NCBI GenBank assembly: GCA_963756365.1
Contig: CAVWNF010000003.1
Span: 496,001-560,000, forward strand
Direction of reading: 5' to 3'
Source of the DNA: WHTI01 sp963756365
GTDB lineage: Bacteria > Actinomycetota > CADDZG01 > WHSQ01
Length of the DNA: 64,000 nt
Below the pieces are notes generated by a model. It was given only the letters and a program-made list of their open reading frames with translations, ran no database searches and was not told the origin of the DNA. Below, one piece after another: positions 44,867-52,638 of this stretch (position 1 is its first letter; the number at the start of each line of letters is the position of its first letter). The translations under genes and the position numbers were made by a program.

Positions 44867-44902
44867 ACACGGAGGTCCCGCGGTCCGGCGGGACCTCCGT
44901 GT
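44867..44902 (-). terminator. Strong hairpin downstream of the LVIVD-protein gene
   Basis: A perfect 15-bp stem (44867-44881, ACACGGAGGTCCCGC, with 44888-44902) and a 6-nt loop begins 5 nt after the minus-strand stop at 44907. No T-tract follows. It separates the secreted-protein pair from the PAP2-kinase gene. Confidence 0.82.
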
Positions 44903-44906
44903 ACTC

Positions 44907-46322
44907 CTACCGCTTCCCTGCGGGAAGGCCCTTGGGAACGAAGCCACCGTTCTGTGCGAGCGAGCAACGGAACCTCTCGGCCTCTGCGATCGGGTCGATC
45001 ACCCCGAGCTTCGCCATCCACGAGTCGAGGAACTCCTTCTCGGTGGGTATCGGAGCGCTGGCGTCGTACTTCAGGATGTCGATGCCGCGTGCGTAATCGA
45101 CCGTGTAGATGTATTCGTCCCCGACCCAGTAGGGAGCCGAGGCAGAGCCGGCGACGGGCTGGAAGTAGCCGATCTGGCTGATCTTCGCCGTCTTGCCGTC
45201 GATCTCGAACAACCTCGTTCCGTGCTCGTACCAGGCGTTGGCGGTCACGATCGCGTCGGGGGTTGAGGGTCCGATGTCGAACCAGTGGCCCGAGCACCCG
45301 AGCGCGTTTACGGCGGCGTTACCGTCGCCGTCATACGTTCCGCTGACGGGCCGGAACACATCGACCGGCTTGAATGGGGCGGCTCCCGCCTTGTCGAAGT
45401 CCTTCAAGCTGTAAGAGGCGAACGGCCCGCTACCGCCTCCGCAGCGGGGGCCGAAGTTGGTCTCTCCCTCGCCAAGAAGGATCTCTCCGGGCCGAAGGCT
45501 CTCGTCGGCGATCTCCTCAGGGGTGATCCGGGGTGCGTAGGCCTCGGCGAACGGGCGCATGTTGTTGTGCTGGTACGCGGTCTTGGCGGCATTCATCGCT
45601 GGTTTGTCGCTCCGAGCGACGATCACTGGGGTGAGCGGGTTGGTGACGTCGAGGGCGAAGATGGGAGTGGTGTCGGTCCACACTAGGCCGGATGCGTCTC
45701 GGGTGACGTGGTGACCGCTGGTTCCCGTCCCCGTCACATCGGACCAACGTCCGGCGAGGGTTGGGTTCGCGCGATCGCGCAGGTCGTAGATCTTTCCTTC
45801 CGAGCCGTAGGCCCAGTCACACGGGTCATCGACGCACTCGATCGTGTGGTTGCCGCCTTCTGAGACGTTGGACCCTTCGATACTCAGCGCCACCTGGCCA
45901 CCAGGTAGATCGGTGACGCTGATCACATGAAGGTAAAGGTCTCCTGTGAAGTCACTGGCAAGGATCGTCTTGCCGTCCGGGGATACCGCGACGTCCTCGT
46001 TCTCCCAGTTGTAGATCGGGAGTGAGCCCATCAAGAGCGGCAAGCCAGGGTCTGTGACGTTGTAGACAGAGATGTTCTTGGCGCTGCTCACATAAAGACG
46101 CCGCTGCTCGCCGACCTGCACCACGCGGGCGCTAACCCCGGGAGACTCGATCGGTAGCGTGCCGACATACGAGAGGTTCGACGAGATGAAGCCGCCGGGT
46201 CCGGGGTCCAATTGGATCAACCGCGCCGGCTGTGCTCCTCCGTCGATCGGCAGACCCGCGTGAGCGGGGAGCGCCCCGCCGAACAGTGCTGCGGCAGCGA
46301 CCGCAACGAGTAGCTTTCGCAT
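44907..46322 (-). CDS. Secreted LVIVD-repeat / beta-propeller-like protein
   Basis: ATG 46322 has AGAGGAG 6 nt upstream and opens a signal peptide (MRKLLVAVAAAALFGGALPA to HAG). The mature part has the LVIVD-type propeller pattern (RLYVSSAKNISVYNVTDPGL, PDGKTILASDFTGDLYLHVI, YDLRDRANPTLAGRWSDV, IFALDVTNPLTPVIVARS, EYIYTVDYARGIDILKYD), i.e. successive blades. Cys pairs (IECVDDPCDW; GPRCGG and ALGCSG) suggest disulfides. 471 aa. It follows the subtilase gene and probably shares its transcript. LVIVD proteins are surface or extracellular with unknown ligand. Confidence 0.82.
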   Translation of the reverse strand: MRKLLVAVAAAALFGGALPAHAGLPIDGGAQPARLIQLDPGPGGFISSNLSYVGTLPIESPGVSARVVQVGEQRRLYVSSAKNISVYNVTDPGLPLLMGSLPIYNWENEDVAVSPDGKTILASDFTGDLYLHVISVTDLPGGQVALSIEGSNVSEGGNHTIECVDDPCDWAYGSEGKIYDLRDRANPTLAGRWSDVTGTGTSGHHVTRDASGLVWTDTTPIFALDVTNPLTPVIVARSDKPAMNAAKTAYQHNNMRPFAEAYAPRITPEEIADESLRPGEILLGEGETNFGPRCGGGSGPFASYSLKDFDKAGAAPFKPVDVFRPVSGTYDGDGNAAVNALGCSGHWFDIGPSTPDAIVTANAWYEHGTRLFEIDGKTAKISQIGYFQPVAGSASAPYWVGDEYIYTVDYARGIDILKYDASAPIPTEKEFLDSWMAKLGVIDPIAEAERFRCSLAQNGGFVPKGLPAGKR

Positions 46323-46335
46323 GCTGGCTCCTCTC

Positions 46336-47826
46336 TTAGTTCCCATAGAACGACCCGTTGATCACGCCGACGGCGTCGGCGTAGCAGTCGTCGCTACTCC
46401 CACCGACGTGACCTTCCCAACCGGCTGAGGCGTAGCACGCCGCGACCGTGGTGGCCCTGGCGGTGTCAACGAGTCCGAAGCCCCACGACGTGTCGAACCC
46501 TGCAGGCCCCTTGTCGGTGGCGGTTCGCTCGAGGATCTCTTCGGCGACTGCGGGGGTAAGCCCCGGGAACGCCTGGACCATCAGTGCGGTGACGCCAGCG
46601 ACATGCGGAGTAGCCATCGAGGTGCCGCTGAAGCCCGTGTAGTACATGGCGTTGTTGATCGCTGAGGCAGGATCGGTCCCAACCGCTGGCGGCGGTGTAT
46701 GCGATCCGATCGGCCCCAGGGCAGAGACCCTGGCCAGGGCCGAGTAGATGTCGACCCCCGGCGCTGTGACGTCGACCTCGGGACCGCGGCTCGAGAAGTT
46801 GGCGATGCTGCTGCACCCGGCGGCGGCCTTGCAGGACGCGGCGACGGTGATGACCTTGTCGAGGCTTCCGGGCCAACCAACGGTGTTTGCTCCAGGCCCG
46901 TCGTTGCCGGCCGCGAACAGGGTGATGATGCCCTTGTCGACGGCGACGTTGGTGATCAGGTTGATGGGCTCGACCTCCGGGTCGTCGACCTCATAGATGC
47001 TCCACGAGTTGGTCGAGACCCTGATGCCACCGGGGAACTCCGGGTCGTTCCGATGCTCGATCATGTATTCGAACGCGACCAGCGCATTGATCTCCCACCC
47101 GAAGTCACACGGGACGGAGCAATCAACGCCTTCGCTGACGTCGGCGATCTTGAAGTTAACGAGCGTCGCGCCGGGAGCGACCCCTCTCATGTCAACCCCA
47201 CCCTGCGCGGCTGCACCTGACCCGGCGACGATCCCGGCAACGTGGGTGCCGTGTCCGTACGAATCAACGGGATTGCCCGAGGCCTCGGCGGCACGGTCGC
47301 TGTATAGGCCGTCGTTGATCATGTCGTAGAACCAGGCGCCCTCGAAGTTGAGGTGCTTGACCACGTTCTCCGAGAGATCTGGGTGGGTCGATTCGATGCC
47401 GGTGTCGACCACGGCCACAGTGACTCCGGAGCCGTCGTAGGGAGTCCCGAGCTCGGTGTCTCCGGCGATCACCTTGTCCGCCCCGATCTGCTTCTTTGAG
47501 GCATACAGGTTGAACGTCAGGGGCGAGTCCGCGTCGACGACCTTGACGTCGTTCCATGAGGCGATCTTCTTGTAGGCGCTCAGGGGGCCGATCGTCCCGA
47601 CAGCATCGATCGTCTCGACGACGACCGCCTTCTTGATCCCGACCGCGGCTAGTCGTTCGATCACGTTAGGGGTCACGTCGTGGTTGAACACGATGATCGC
47701 CCTGGGGTTCTTGGCCGTGCTGCTGAGCAAGTCGTTGTCGAGTTTGCTCGATGCACCAGCGGGGCCCCCGATCAGCCCGGTTGCCATCAGCGCCGCTATC
47801 AGCGATGCGCCGAGGAATCGTTTCAT
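46336..47826 (-). CDS. Secreted S8 family serine peptidase (subtilisin-like)
   Basis: ATG 47826 has AAGGAGG 5 nt upstream. Signal peptide MKRFLGASLIAALMATGLIG to AGAS, then a propeptide-like N-terminal stretch (about 30-105). Catalytic triad: Asp in TVAVVDTGIESTHPDL, His in SYGHGTHVAGIVAG, Ser in FSGTSMATPHVAGVTALM; oxyanion Asn in FAAGNDGPG. Length is 496 aa. A C-terminal tail with two Cys (ACYASAG, DDCYAD) may form a disulfide. It precedes the LVIVD-protein gene by 13 bp, so protease and LVIVD protein are probably co-expressed and may work together outside the cell. Confidence 0.95.
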   Translation of the reverse strand: MKRFLGASLIAALMATGLIGGPAGASSKLDNDLLSSTAKNPRAIIVFNHDVTPNVIERLAAVGIKKAVVVETIDAVGTIGPLSAYKKIASWNDVKVVDADSPLTFNLYASKKQIGADKVIAGDTELGTPYDGSGVTVAVVDTGIESTHPDLSENVVKHLNFEGAWFYDMINDGLYSDRAAEASGNPVDSYGHGTHVAGIVAGSGAAAQGGVDMRGVAPGATLVNFKIADVSEGVDCSVPCDFGWEINALVAFEYMIEHRNDPEFPGGIRVSTNSWSIYEVDDPEVEPINLITNVAVDKGIITLFAAGNDGPGANTVGWPGSLDKVITVAASCKAAAGCSSIANFSSRGPEVDVTAPGVDIYSALARVSALGPIGSHTPPPAVGTDPASAINNAMYYTGFSGTSMATPHVAGVTALMVQAFPGLTPAVAEEILERTATDKGPAGFDTSWGFGLVDTARATTVAACYASAGWEGHVGGSSDDCYADAVGVINGSFYGN

Positions 47827-47911
47827 GCCGTCCTCCTTGAAGGGTTGGAGTCGCCCTCGCCAGTGCCAGCGACCTCCCCCTAGAGTTCTGGTTGCTAGGG
47901 GCTCCGCCTGT

Positions 47912-47958
47912 TGTGCACTTGCACAGTCCTCGCTTCCAACTGCTCGCTTCCAACTGCT
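47912..47958. promoter_or_regulatory. Operator-like palindrome and 14-bp tandem repeat in a divergent intergenic region
   Basis: TGTGCA-CT-TGCACA (47912-47925) is followed by two exact copies of CGCTTCCAACTGCT (47931-47944, 47945-47958). They lie in the 182-bp region between the subtilase start (47826, minus) and a membrane-protein start (48009, plus), the place for shared regulation. Regulator unknown. Confidence 0.55.
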
Positions 47959-48008
47959 CGTTTACAAACGCGCTCGCATACCCGAAACTCGCTTCTGGGG
48001 AGGACGAT

Positions 48009-48656
48009 GTGGAAGAGGACGACAAGAGACCGGGAGTAGCGATCCTCCTTGCCGCGGCCGCACTCCTGGCAGCTCTCCTAGCTGCGCGCGGCGCACTTCT
48101 CAACTCGAGCGCCTCAGATCAGTGGCAGCACGCGGTCCGGACCCAGATGAAGCACGCGTTCGCGGTGGCCGAGGATCTCCGCTTCGTATACGGAGACGAG
48201 GGGCCGATAGCGTTCGAGGTGGCCGCTGCTCGGATCAGAGCCCAGGAGTACAGACGAGCAGCCCGTCCATTGCGCGGCCCGACCAGGGCCGCCCTACTGA
48301 TAGAGGCTCGGGTCCAGGAGGCTTTGGCGGACCAGTTGGCCCCCACGGTCGGATTGTCGGCCGACGATTCGTACCTGCTTCCCGGGGGTGGGTTCGATGT
48401 TCCCCGGAGACTGGCTGATGCCCGCGCCGAGTACCCGGATCTGGTCGCGCTCGATGCAGATGCGTACCAGGTTGAGGGAGACGAGATAGCGGATTCGGCG
48501 ACAGGCTCGGTGGCACTCACGATCCCTGTGTCGATCGCCTTTCTCCTGGGAGCAGCAGCAGGAGCCTGGCCCTCGTTGCGCCGGAGACTGTTGCTCGGTG
48601 GATGGATGGTCGTCGGTGCCACCACGATCGTGGCGATCGTCTTCGAGGTCGTGTGA
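48009..48656 (+). CDS. Two-helix membrane protein of unknown function
   Basis: GTG 48009 follows GGGGAGG by 5 nt. One helix near the N-terminus (VAILLAAAALLAALLAARGA), then a roughly 130-residue soluble domain rich in Ala/Arg (RIRAQEYRRAARPLRGPTRA), and two hydrophobic segments at the end (VALTIPVSIAFLLGAAAGAW, LLGGWMVVGATTIVAIVF). 215 aa. Its TGA overlaps the next gene's ATG. No family recognised; probably a two-component membrane pair with the next protein. Confidence 0.65.
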   Translation: MEEDDKRPGVAILLAAAALLAALLAARGALLNSSASDQWQHAVRTQMKHAFAVAEDLRFVYGDEGPIAFEVAAARIRAQEYRRAARPLRGPTRAALLIEARVQEALADQLAPTVGLSADDSYLLPGGGFDVPRRLADARAEYPDLVALDADAYQVEGDEIADSATGSVALTIPVSIAFLLGAAAGAWPSLRRRLLLGGWMVVGATTIVAIVFEVV

Positions 48657-49322
48657 TGGACGTCGAGTCTGCGCATCTTTCCGGCGCGCGCTCTGCTTTC
48701 GACAAGACGATGGCACTCCTCGCCGGCGCGGCTGCGGTTCTCGCTTCGATCCTTGGAACGATCGAGAGCGACGCATCGAAGAAGGAGGAGCGCTCCCTCA
48801 GCGTGGCGGCGCGGATCTCCACAGAGGTTGGGGCGAAGACGAACGCCAGAGGACAGTTGTTCTCGTTCGAGGCGGGGATGTTGCGCGCTTCCCTCGACGA
48901 GAGCACCATCGCCCAGGCCCGATTCAGCGAAGGATTCAAGAGGGTTGATCTGCTCGCGTTCGAGCACGCGCGTAGCGGGGGCCGATGCACTCACCGCGGA
49001 GAGGTTGGGTGCGGTTGGAGCCGCCATGTCGGCGCCGCCAACCGATGACAGCGGGGTTGATGGAAGGACGCGCGCGATCATGGCGGCCACTCAGGATCAC
49101 TTGATCGAGCGCGCCAACGCGCAGGCCGACGAGGTGGACGTCGCGGCAGCCGAGGGCCGACGCTCCAGTCGTGCGGTACTGGGTCTGTCGCTCGCTGCGA
49201 TCGCCGCAGTGATGGTTGCACTCGCGGGGATAATCGGGAGTTCCCGGGCAGGGCGAATCGCGCTCATGGTCGCCGGGGTGGCCCTCGTATCGACCCTTGT
49301 GCTCGTGGTCATCACGCTGTGA
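48656..49322 (+). CDS. Membrane protein partner of the preceding gene (frameshift near 48975)
   Basis: ATG 48656 overlaps the preceding stop (TGATG). The N-terminal part has a helix MALLAGAAAVLASILGTIES. The frame breaks near 48975 at a GCGCGTAGCGGGGGCC stretch; one base removed there gives ARVAGADALTAERLGAVG, continuing to two C-terminal helices (VLGLSLAAIAAVMVALAGII, IALMVAGVALVSTLVLVVIT) and TGA 49320-49322. About 222 aa. Unknown family. Coupled with the upstream protein, it forms a small membrane complex of unknown job. Confidence 0.62.
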
Positions 49323-49334
49323 GAGGAGAGTCGG

Positions 49335-49877
49335 ATGCCCATCACGCCTGACGTGAAGGACTGGACGTGGGTCCTAGAGCGAACCTGCCCCGAGTGTGGT
49401 TTCGATGTTCGCTCGTTCGAGAAGGAGCGCATCGGCGAGTTGATCAGGTCGAATGCCGGTGAGTGGCCCGACCTCCTCGCCGATCCCAGGGCGGGGATGC
49501 GGCCCAGCGACGATCGGTGGTCGGCCCTCGAGTACGCCTCCCACGTAAGAGATGTCTACCGGCTGTACGACGCTCGATTGGCTCTCATGCTGAGACAGGA
49601 CGGGGCGGCCTTCGAGAACTGGGATCAGGACGCCGCCGCGGTAGAAGGCAGCTATGACAACGGGGATCCGAGCGTGGTTGACACCGAGCTCGGCGAGGCG
49701 GCCAGGGCGCTGGCAGATCGTTTCGATGGGGTCGAGGGGAGCGCCTGGAGCAGAACCGGTCACCGTAGCGACGGCGCAGTTTTCACGGTCGAGACGTTCG
49801 CCCGCTACCTGATCCACGATCCGATCCACCACGTCCACGACGTGCAGGAGGGATACGAGTCGCTGGGGCGTGTATGA
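49335..49877 (+). CDS. DinB-like protein with N-terminal CxxC zinc-type motif
   Basis: ATG 49335. The sequence opens with WTWVLERTCPECGFD, a zinc-ribbon-like CPEC motif, then a DinB four-helix pattern: SALEYASHVRDVYRLYDARL (first His), and TFARYLIHDPIHHVHDVQEG with the His pair. 180 aa. DinB/YfiT proteins bind a divalent metal. The CxxC may be structural, or may bind a second metal. Function unknown. Confidence 0.8.
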   Translation: MPITPDVKDWTWVLERTCPECGFDVRSFEKERIGELIRSNAGEWPDLLADPRAGMRPSDDRWSALEYASHVRDVYRLYDARLALMLRQDGAAFENWDQDAAAVEGSYDNGDPSVVDTELGEAARALADRFDGVEGSAWSRTGHRSDGAVFTVETFARYLIHDPIHHVHDVQEGYESLGRV

Positions 49878-49910
49878 AGGGCACCTGATCACCACCGAGA
49901 GGAGCCCTTC

Positions 49911-50837
49911 GTGGCCTGGACCACCCGAGATATCCCGGATCTGACTGGGCGCGTCGCCGTCGTTACCGGAGCGAACGGGGGACTGGGGCTCGAGACGACA
50001 CGGGCTCTCGCCGAAGCGGGCGCTCATGTGGTGATGGCCGCACGCAACCAGGACAAGGCCGCCGCGGCGGAGGCGAACATCCGGGCGGAAGCGCCCGACG
50101 TTTCCCTTCACATCGTTCCGTTGGATCTCGGCTCTCTAGCGTCGATCAAGGATGCATCTGGCGCGATCCTCGAACGCCATGGAGCGGTTGACCTCCTCAT
50201 CAACAACGCGGGCGTCATGGGTATCCCCGAGCGCAAGACGGACGACGGATTCGAGATGCAGTTCGGAACCAATCATCTGGGCCACTTCGCGCTAACCGCT
50301 CAACTGATGCCGGGGCTTCTCGCCGCCGACTCCGCGCGCGTCGTGACGGTGACGAGCTTCGCTCATTTGTTCGGCCGCGCCGTTGATCCCGAGAATCCCC
50401 ATCTGCGAGGCAAGTACGACCCGTGGAGGGCCTACAACCGGTCCAAGCTCGCCAACTATCACTTCGGGATCGGTCTTCAGAGGCGTTTCGAGCAGGCCGG
50501 CGTGAATGCGTCGAGCATGATCGCTCACCCGGGTCTGTCCAACACCGAGTTGCAGGCAGTCAGCGTGACCGAGACCGAGGGCGGACGGAGCCAGCGGTTC
50601 TTCCACATGCTCGCCGGCCGGTTCGGGATGTCCCCGGCGACGGGCGCCCTGCCCCAGTTGCGGGCCGCGACCGATCCGGGGGCCAGGGGAGGAGAGTTCT
50701 ACACTCCCCGTTTCGTGGGCTCCGGGGTTCCCGTCCGACGCCCGATCCTTCGACTCATCGGCCTAACGAGTGCCATCGAGACGTTGTGGGCAGTCTCCGA
50801 ACGCGAGACCGGCATCACCCTCAACGTCGGGCGCTAG
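49911..50837 (+). CDS. Short-chain dehydrogenase/reductase (retinol dehydrogenase-like)
   Basis: A classical SDR: NAD(P)-binding VAVVTGANGGLGLETTRAL (TGxxxGxG), NNAGVMG, and the catalytic YxxxK in AYNRSKLANYHF after the catalytic Ser in VTVTSFAHLF. The longer C-terminal part and GTNHLGHFALTAQLMPGLL resemble actinobacterial short-chain retinol-dehydrogenase-like SDRs. GTG 49911. Length is 308 aa. Substrate unknown. Confidence 0.9.
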   Translation: MAWTTRDIPDLTGRVAVVTGANGGLGLETTRALAEAGAHVVMAARNQDKAAAAEANIRAEAPDVSLHIVPLDLGSLASIKDASGAILERHGAVDLLINNAGVMGIPERKTDDGFEMQFGTNHLGHFALTAQLMPGLLAADSARVVTVTSFAHLFGRAVDPENPHLRGKYDPWRAYNRSKLANYHFGIGLQRRFEQAGVNASSMIAHPGLSNTELQAVSVTETEGGRSQRFFHMLAGRFGMSPATGALPQLRAATDPGARGGEFYTPRFVGSGVPVRRPILRLIGLTSAIETLWAVSERETGITLNVGR

Positions 50838-52204
50838 TCGAGCGCGTTGAGCGCGTCTTCGACCCCTCGAACGAACGTCGGGTACGGGTAGATCAGATTC
50901 TTCAGACGCTCGATCGGGATCTGCTCCTTCACAGCGAGTCCGAGGAACCCGACCACTTCGCCAGCTCGCGGCCCCATCGTCGAGGCGCCGATCAGCACGT
51001 TGCGATCGATATCCACCACGAGCTTCGTGACGCCATGTTCGGCCCCCGGCCCGTGTAGCCATCCCCGGGCGGACGAACCCGTCTTGGCTGAAGACACCTT
51101 CACGCTGAAGCCAGATTCCTTGGCCGCGGCTTCACTGAGCCCAACGCTGGCGACCTCGGGGTCGGTGAACGTGACTCGAGGTACTGCGGAGTAGTCGGCC
51201 GGCGCGTGTGGGAGGCCGAGGATGTCGGCTGCCGCGATCCGTCCCTGATAGACCGCGAGGTGAGTGAATCCGCCATGGTTGGTCCCGTCACCGACGGCCC
51301 ACAGGCCGTCTCCCGCCCGCATGTGCTCGTCGACCTCGATGAAGCGAGCTTTCTCATCGAGACCGGCAGCACCGACCGCTAGTGACTGGAGGTTGACCTT
51401 GCGTCCGGTTGCAACCAGGAGGCGCTCTGCCGAGAGTGTCCGTCCATCGGCGAGGGTCACCTCAACCGAGTCTCCAGAACTGGTTACCTTCTCGGCACCG
51501 ACGCCGACATGGATCGAAAGTCCGTCTTCTTCGAGAGCGGTTTTCAGGGCCTCGCCGTTCTCGGGCTCTTCCATCGGCAGTAGATGGTCGGCCAGTTCGA
51601 CCACCGTCACTTCCGCTCCGAAGCGGCTGAACACCTGGGCTAGTTCTAGACCGATGGGACCTCCACCCAGGACGATGAGTGAACCTGGAACCTCGGTGGC
51701 CTCGATGGCGGTCCGGTTGGTCCAGTACTCGACCGAGTCCAGCCCATCGATCGGCGGGATGGCGGGATCGGTGCCGATCGCGATAACGATGCCCTTGCTG
51801 GCCTCGTACTGGGTACCGTCAACCTCGATGGTCTTCGGGTCGATGAAGCGAGCTTCTCCCTTGAGGACGGTAGAGCCCTTCTTCTCGTGGCGTTCGACCG
51901 CCACCTTGTCGTTCCAGTCGTCGGTTGCCTGATCCCGTACCCGTTCGGCGACGGGGGTCCAATCCGCTGAGACCGTCGATGAGCCCGCAACGCCGGATAT
52001 GCGTTTGGCCTCGGCCAACAGATCGGCGGCTCGGATCATCATCTTGGTGGGAACGCACCCCCAGTAAGGGCACTCCCCACCGACGAGTTTCTTCTCGACG
52101 GCGAGCACCTTTAGTCCGGCCTCAGCCGTCCTGCCAGCAACCTCCTCGCCCCCGACCCCCATACCGATCACGATCACGTCGTAAGTCTCAGCCACTCCAA
52201 CCAC
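50834..52204 (-). CDS. Pyridine nucleotide-disulfide oxidoreductase (dihydrolipoamide dehydrogenase/mercuric reductase family)
   Basis: FAD motif YDVIVIGMGVGGEEVAGRTA and the redox cysteine pair VGGECPYWGCVPTK (CxxxxC). NAD-binding LIVLGGGPIGLELAQVF and FAD C-terminal motif GLWAVGDGTNHGGFTHLA are present. The C-terminal interface motif normally HxxPTxxE reads YPYPTFVRG, so the base that assists the second half-reaction in lipoamide dehydrogenases is lost. Length 456 aa. It ends the minus-strand copper/redox gene run after thioredoxin. Likely a disulfide reductase for a non-lipoyl substrate. Confidence 0.88.
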   Translation of the reverse strand: MVGVAETYDVIVIGMGVGGEEVAGRTAEAGLKVLAVEKKLVGGECPYWGCVPTKMMIRAADLLAEAKRISGVAGSSTVSADWTPVAERVRDQATDDWNDKVAVERHEKKGSTVLKGEARFIDPKTIEVDGTQYEASKGIVIAIGTDPAIPPIDGLDSVEYWTNRTAIEATEVPGSLIVLGGGPIGLELAQVFSRFGAEVTVVELADHLLPMEEPENGEALKTALEEDGLSIHVGVGAEKVTSSGDSVEVTLADGRTLSAERLLVATGRKVNLQSLAVGAAGLDEKARFIEVDEHMRAGDGLWAVGDGTNHGGFTHLAVYQGRIAAADILGLPHAPADYSAVPRVTFTDPEVASVGLSEAAAKESGFSVKVSSAKTGSSARGWLHGPGAEHGVTKLVVDIDRNVLIGASTMGPRAGEVVGFLGLAVKEQIPIERLKNLIYPYPTFVRGVEDALNALD

Positions 52205-52247
52205 CCCTCGGTTCGCTTCCGTGTCCTTGCTGATGTCGCATCAAGTT

Positions 52248-52631
52248 TCACCCTCGGCCGAACAGTCGGGAGACGAACGACCTCGATGGGGCGTCCTCGC
52301 CATCCTTCCGGGCTCGTTTCTTAAGGCGCAATTCTCGCTCGACGATGTATCCGGCTTTGGCCCCCGTACTCCACCCGCCGACCTCCCCGTTCTCGAAAAC
52401 GAGAAGGGCCGGGATCGTGCTGATGTTGTAGGCCTTGGCCAGTCGTGGCTGATCCTCGATGTCGACCTTCACGAAGTCGATGGCACCTGCCCATTCGGTC
52501 GCGAGCTGTTCGACGACGCGGCTCATCCCCTTACAGGGGCCGCACCAGTCGGCGTAGAAATCGACGACCACAGGTAGCTCGTTGTCGAGAACCGCCTCCT
52601 GGAAGTCTTCCGTGGTGACAAGTCTGGTCAT
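52248..52631 (-). CDS. Thioredoxin
   Basis: The thioredoxin fold with WCGPCKGM at the active site, VVDFYADWCGPCK preceding it, cis-Pro in ISTIPALLVF, and the typical Asp in VKVDIEDQPRLA. The C-terminal tail (EDAPSRSFVSRLFGRG) is longer and basic. Length is 127 aa. It begins 7 nt after the CopB stop, so it is co-transcribed with the copper ATPase; a role in repairing copper-oxidised thiols is inferred. Confidence 0.93.
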   Translation of the reverse strand: MTRLVTTEDFQEAVLDNELPVVVDFYADWCGPCKGMSRVVEQLATEWAGAIDFVKVDIEDQPRLAKAYNISTIPALLVFENGEVGGWSTGAKAGYIVERELRLKKRARKDGEDAPSRSFVSRLFGRG

Positions 52632-52638
52632 GGGTACG

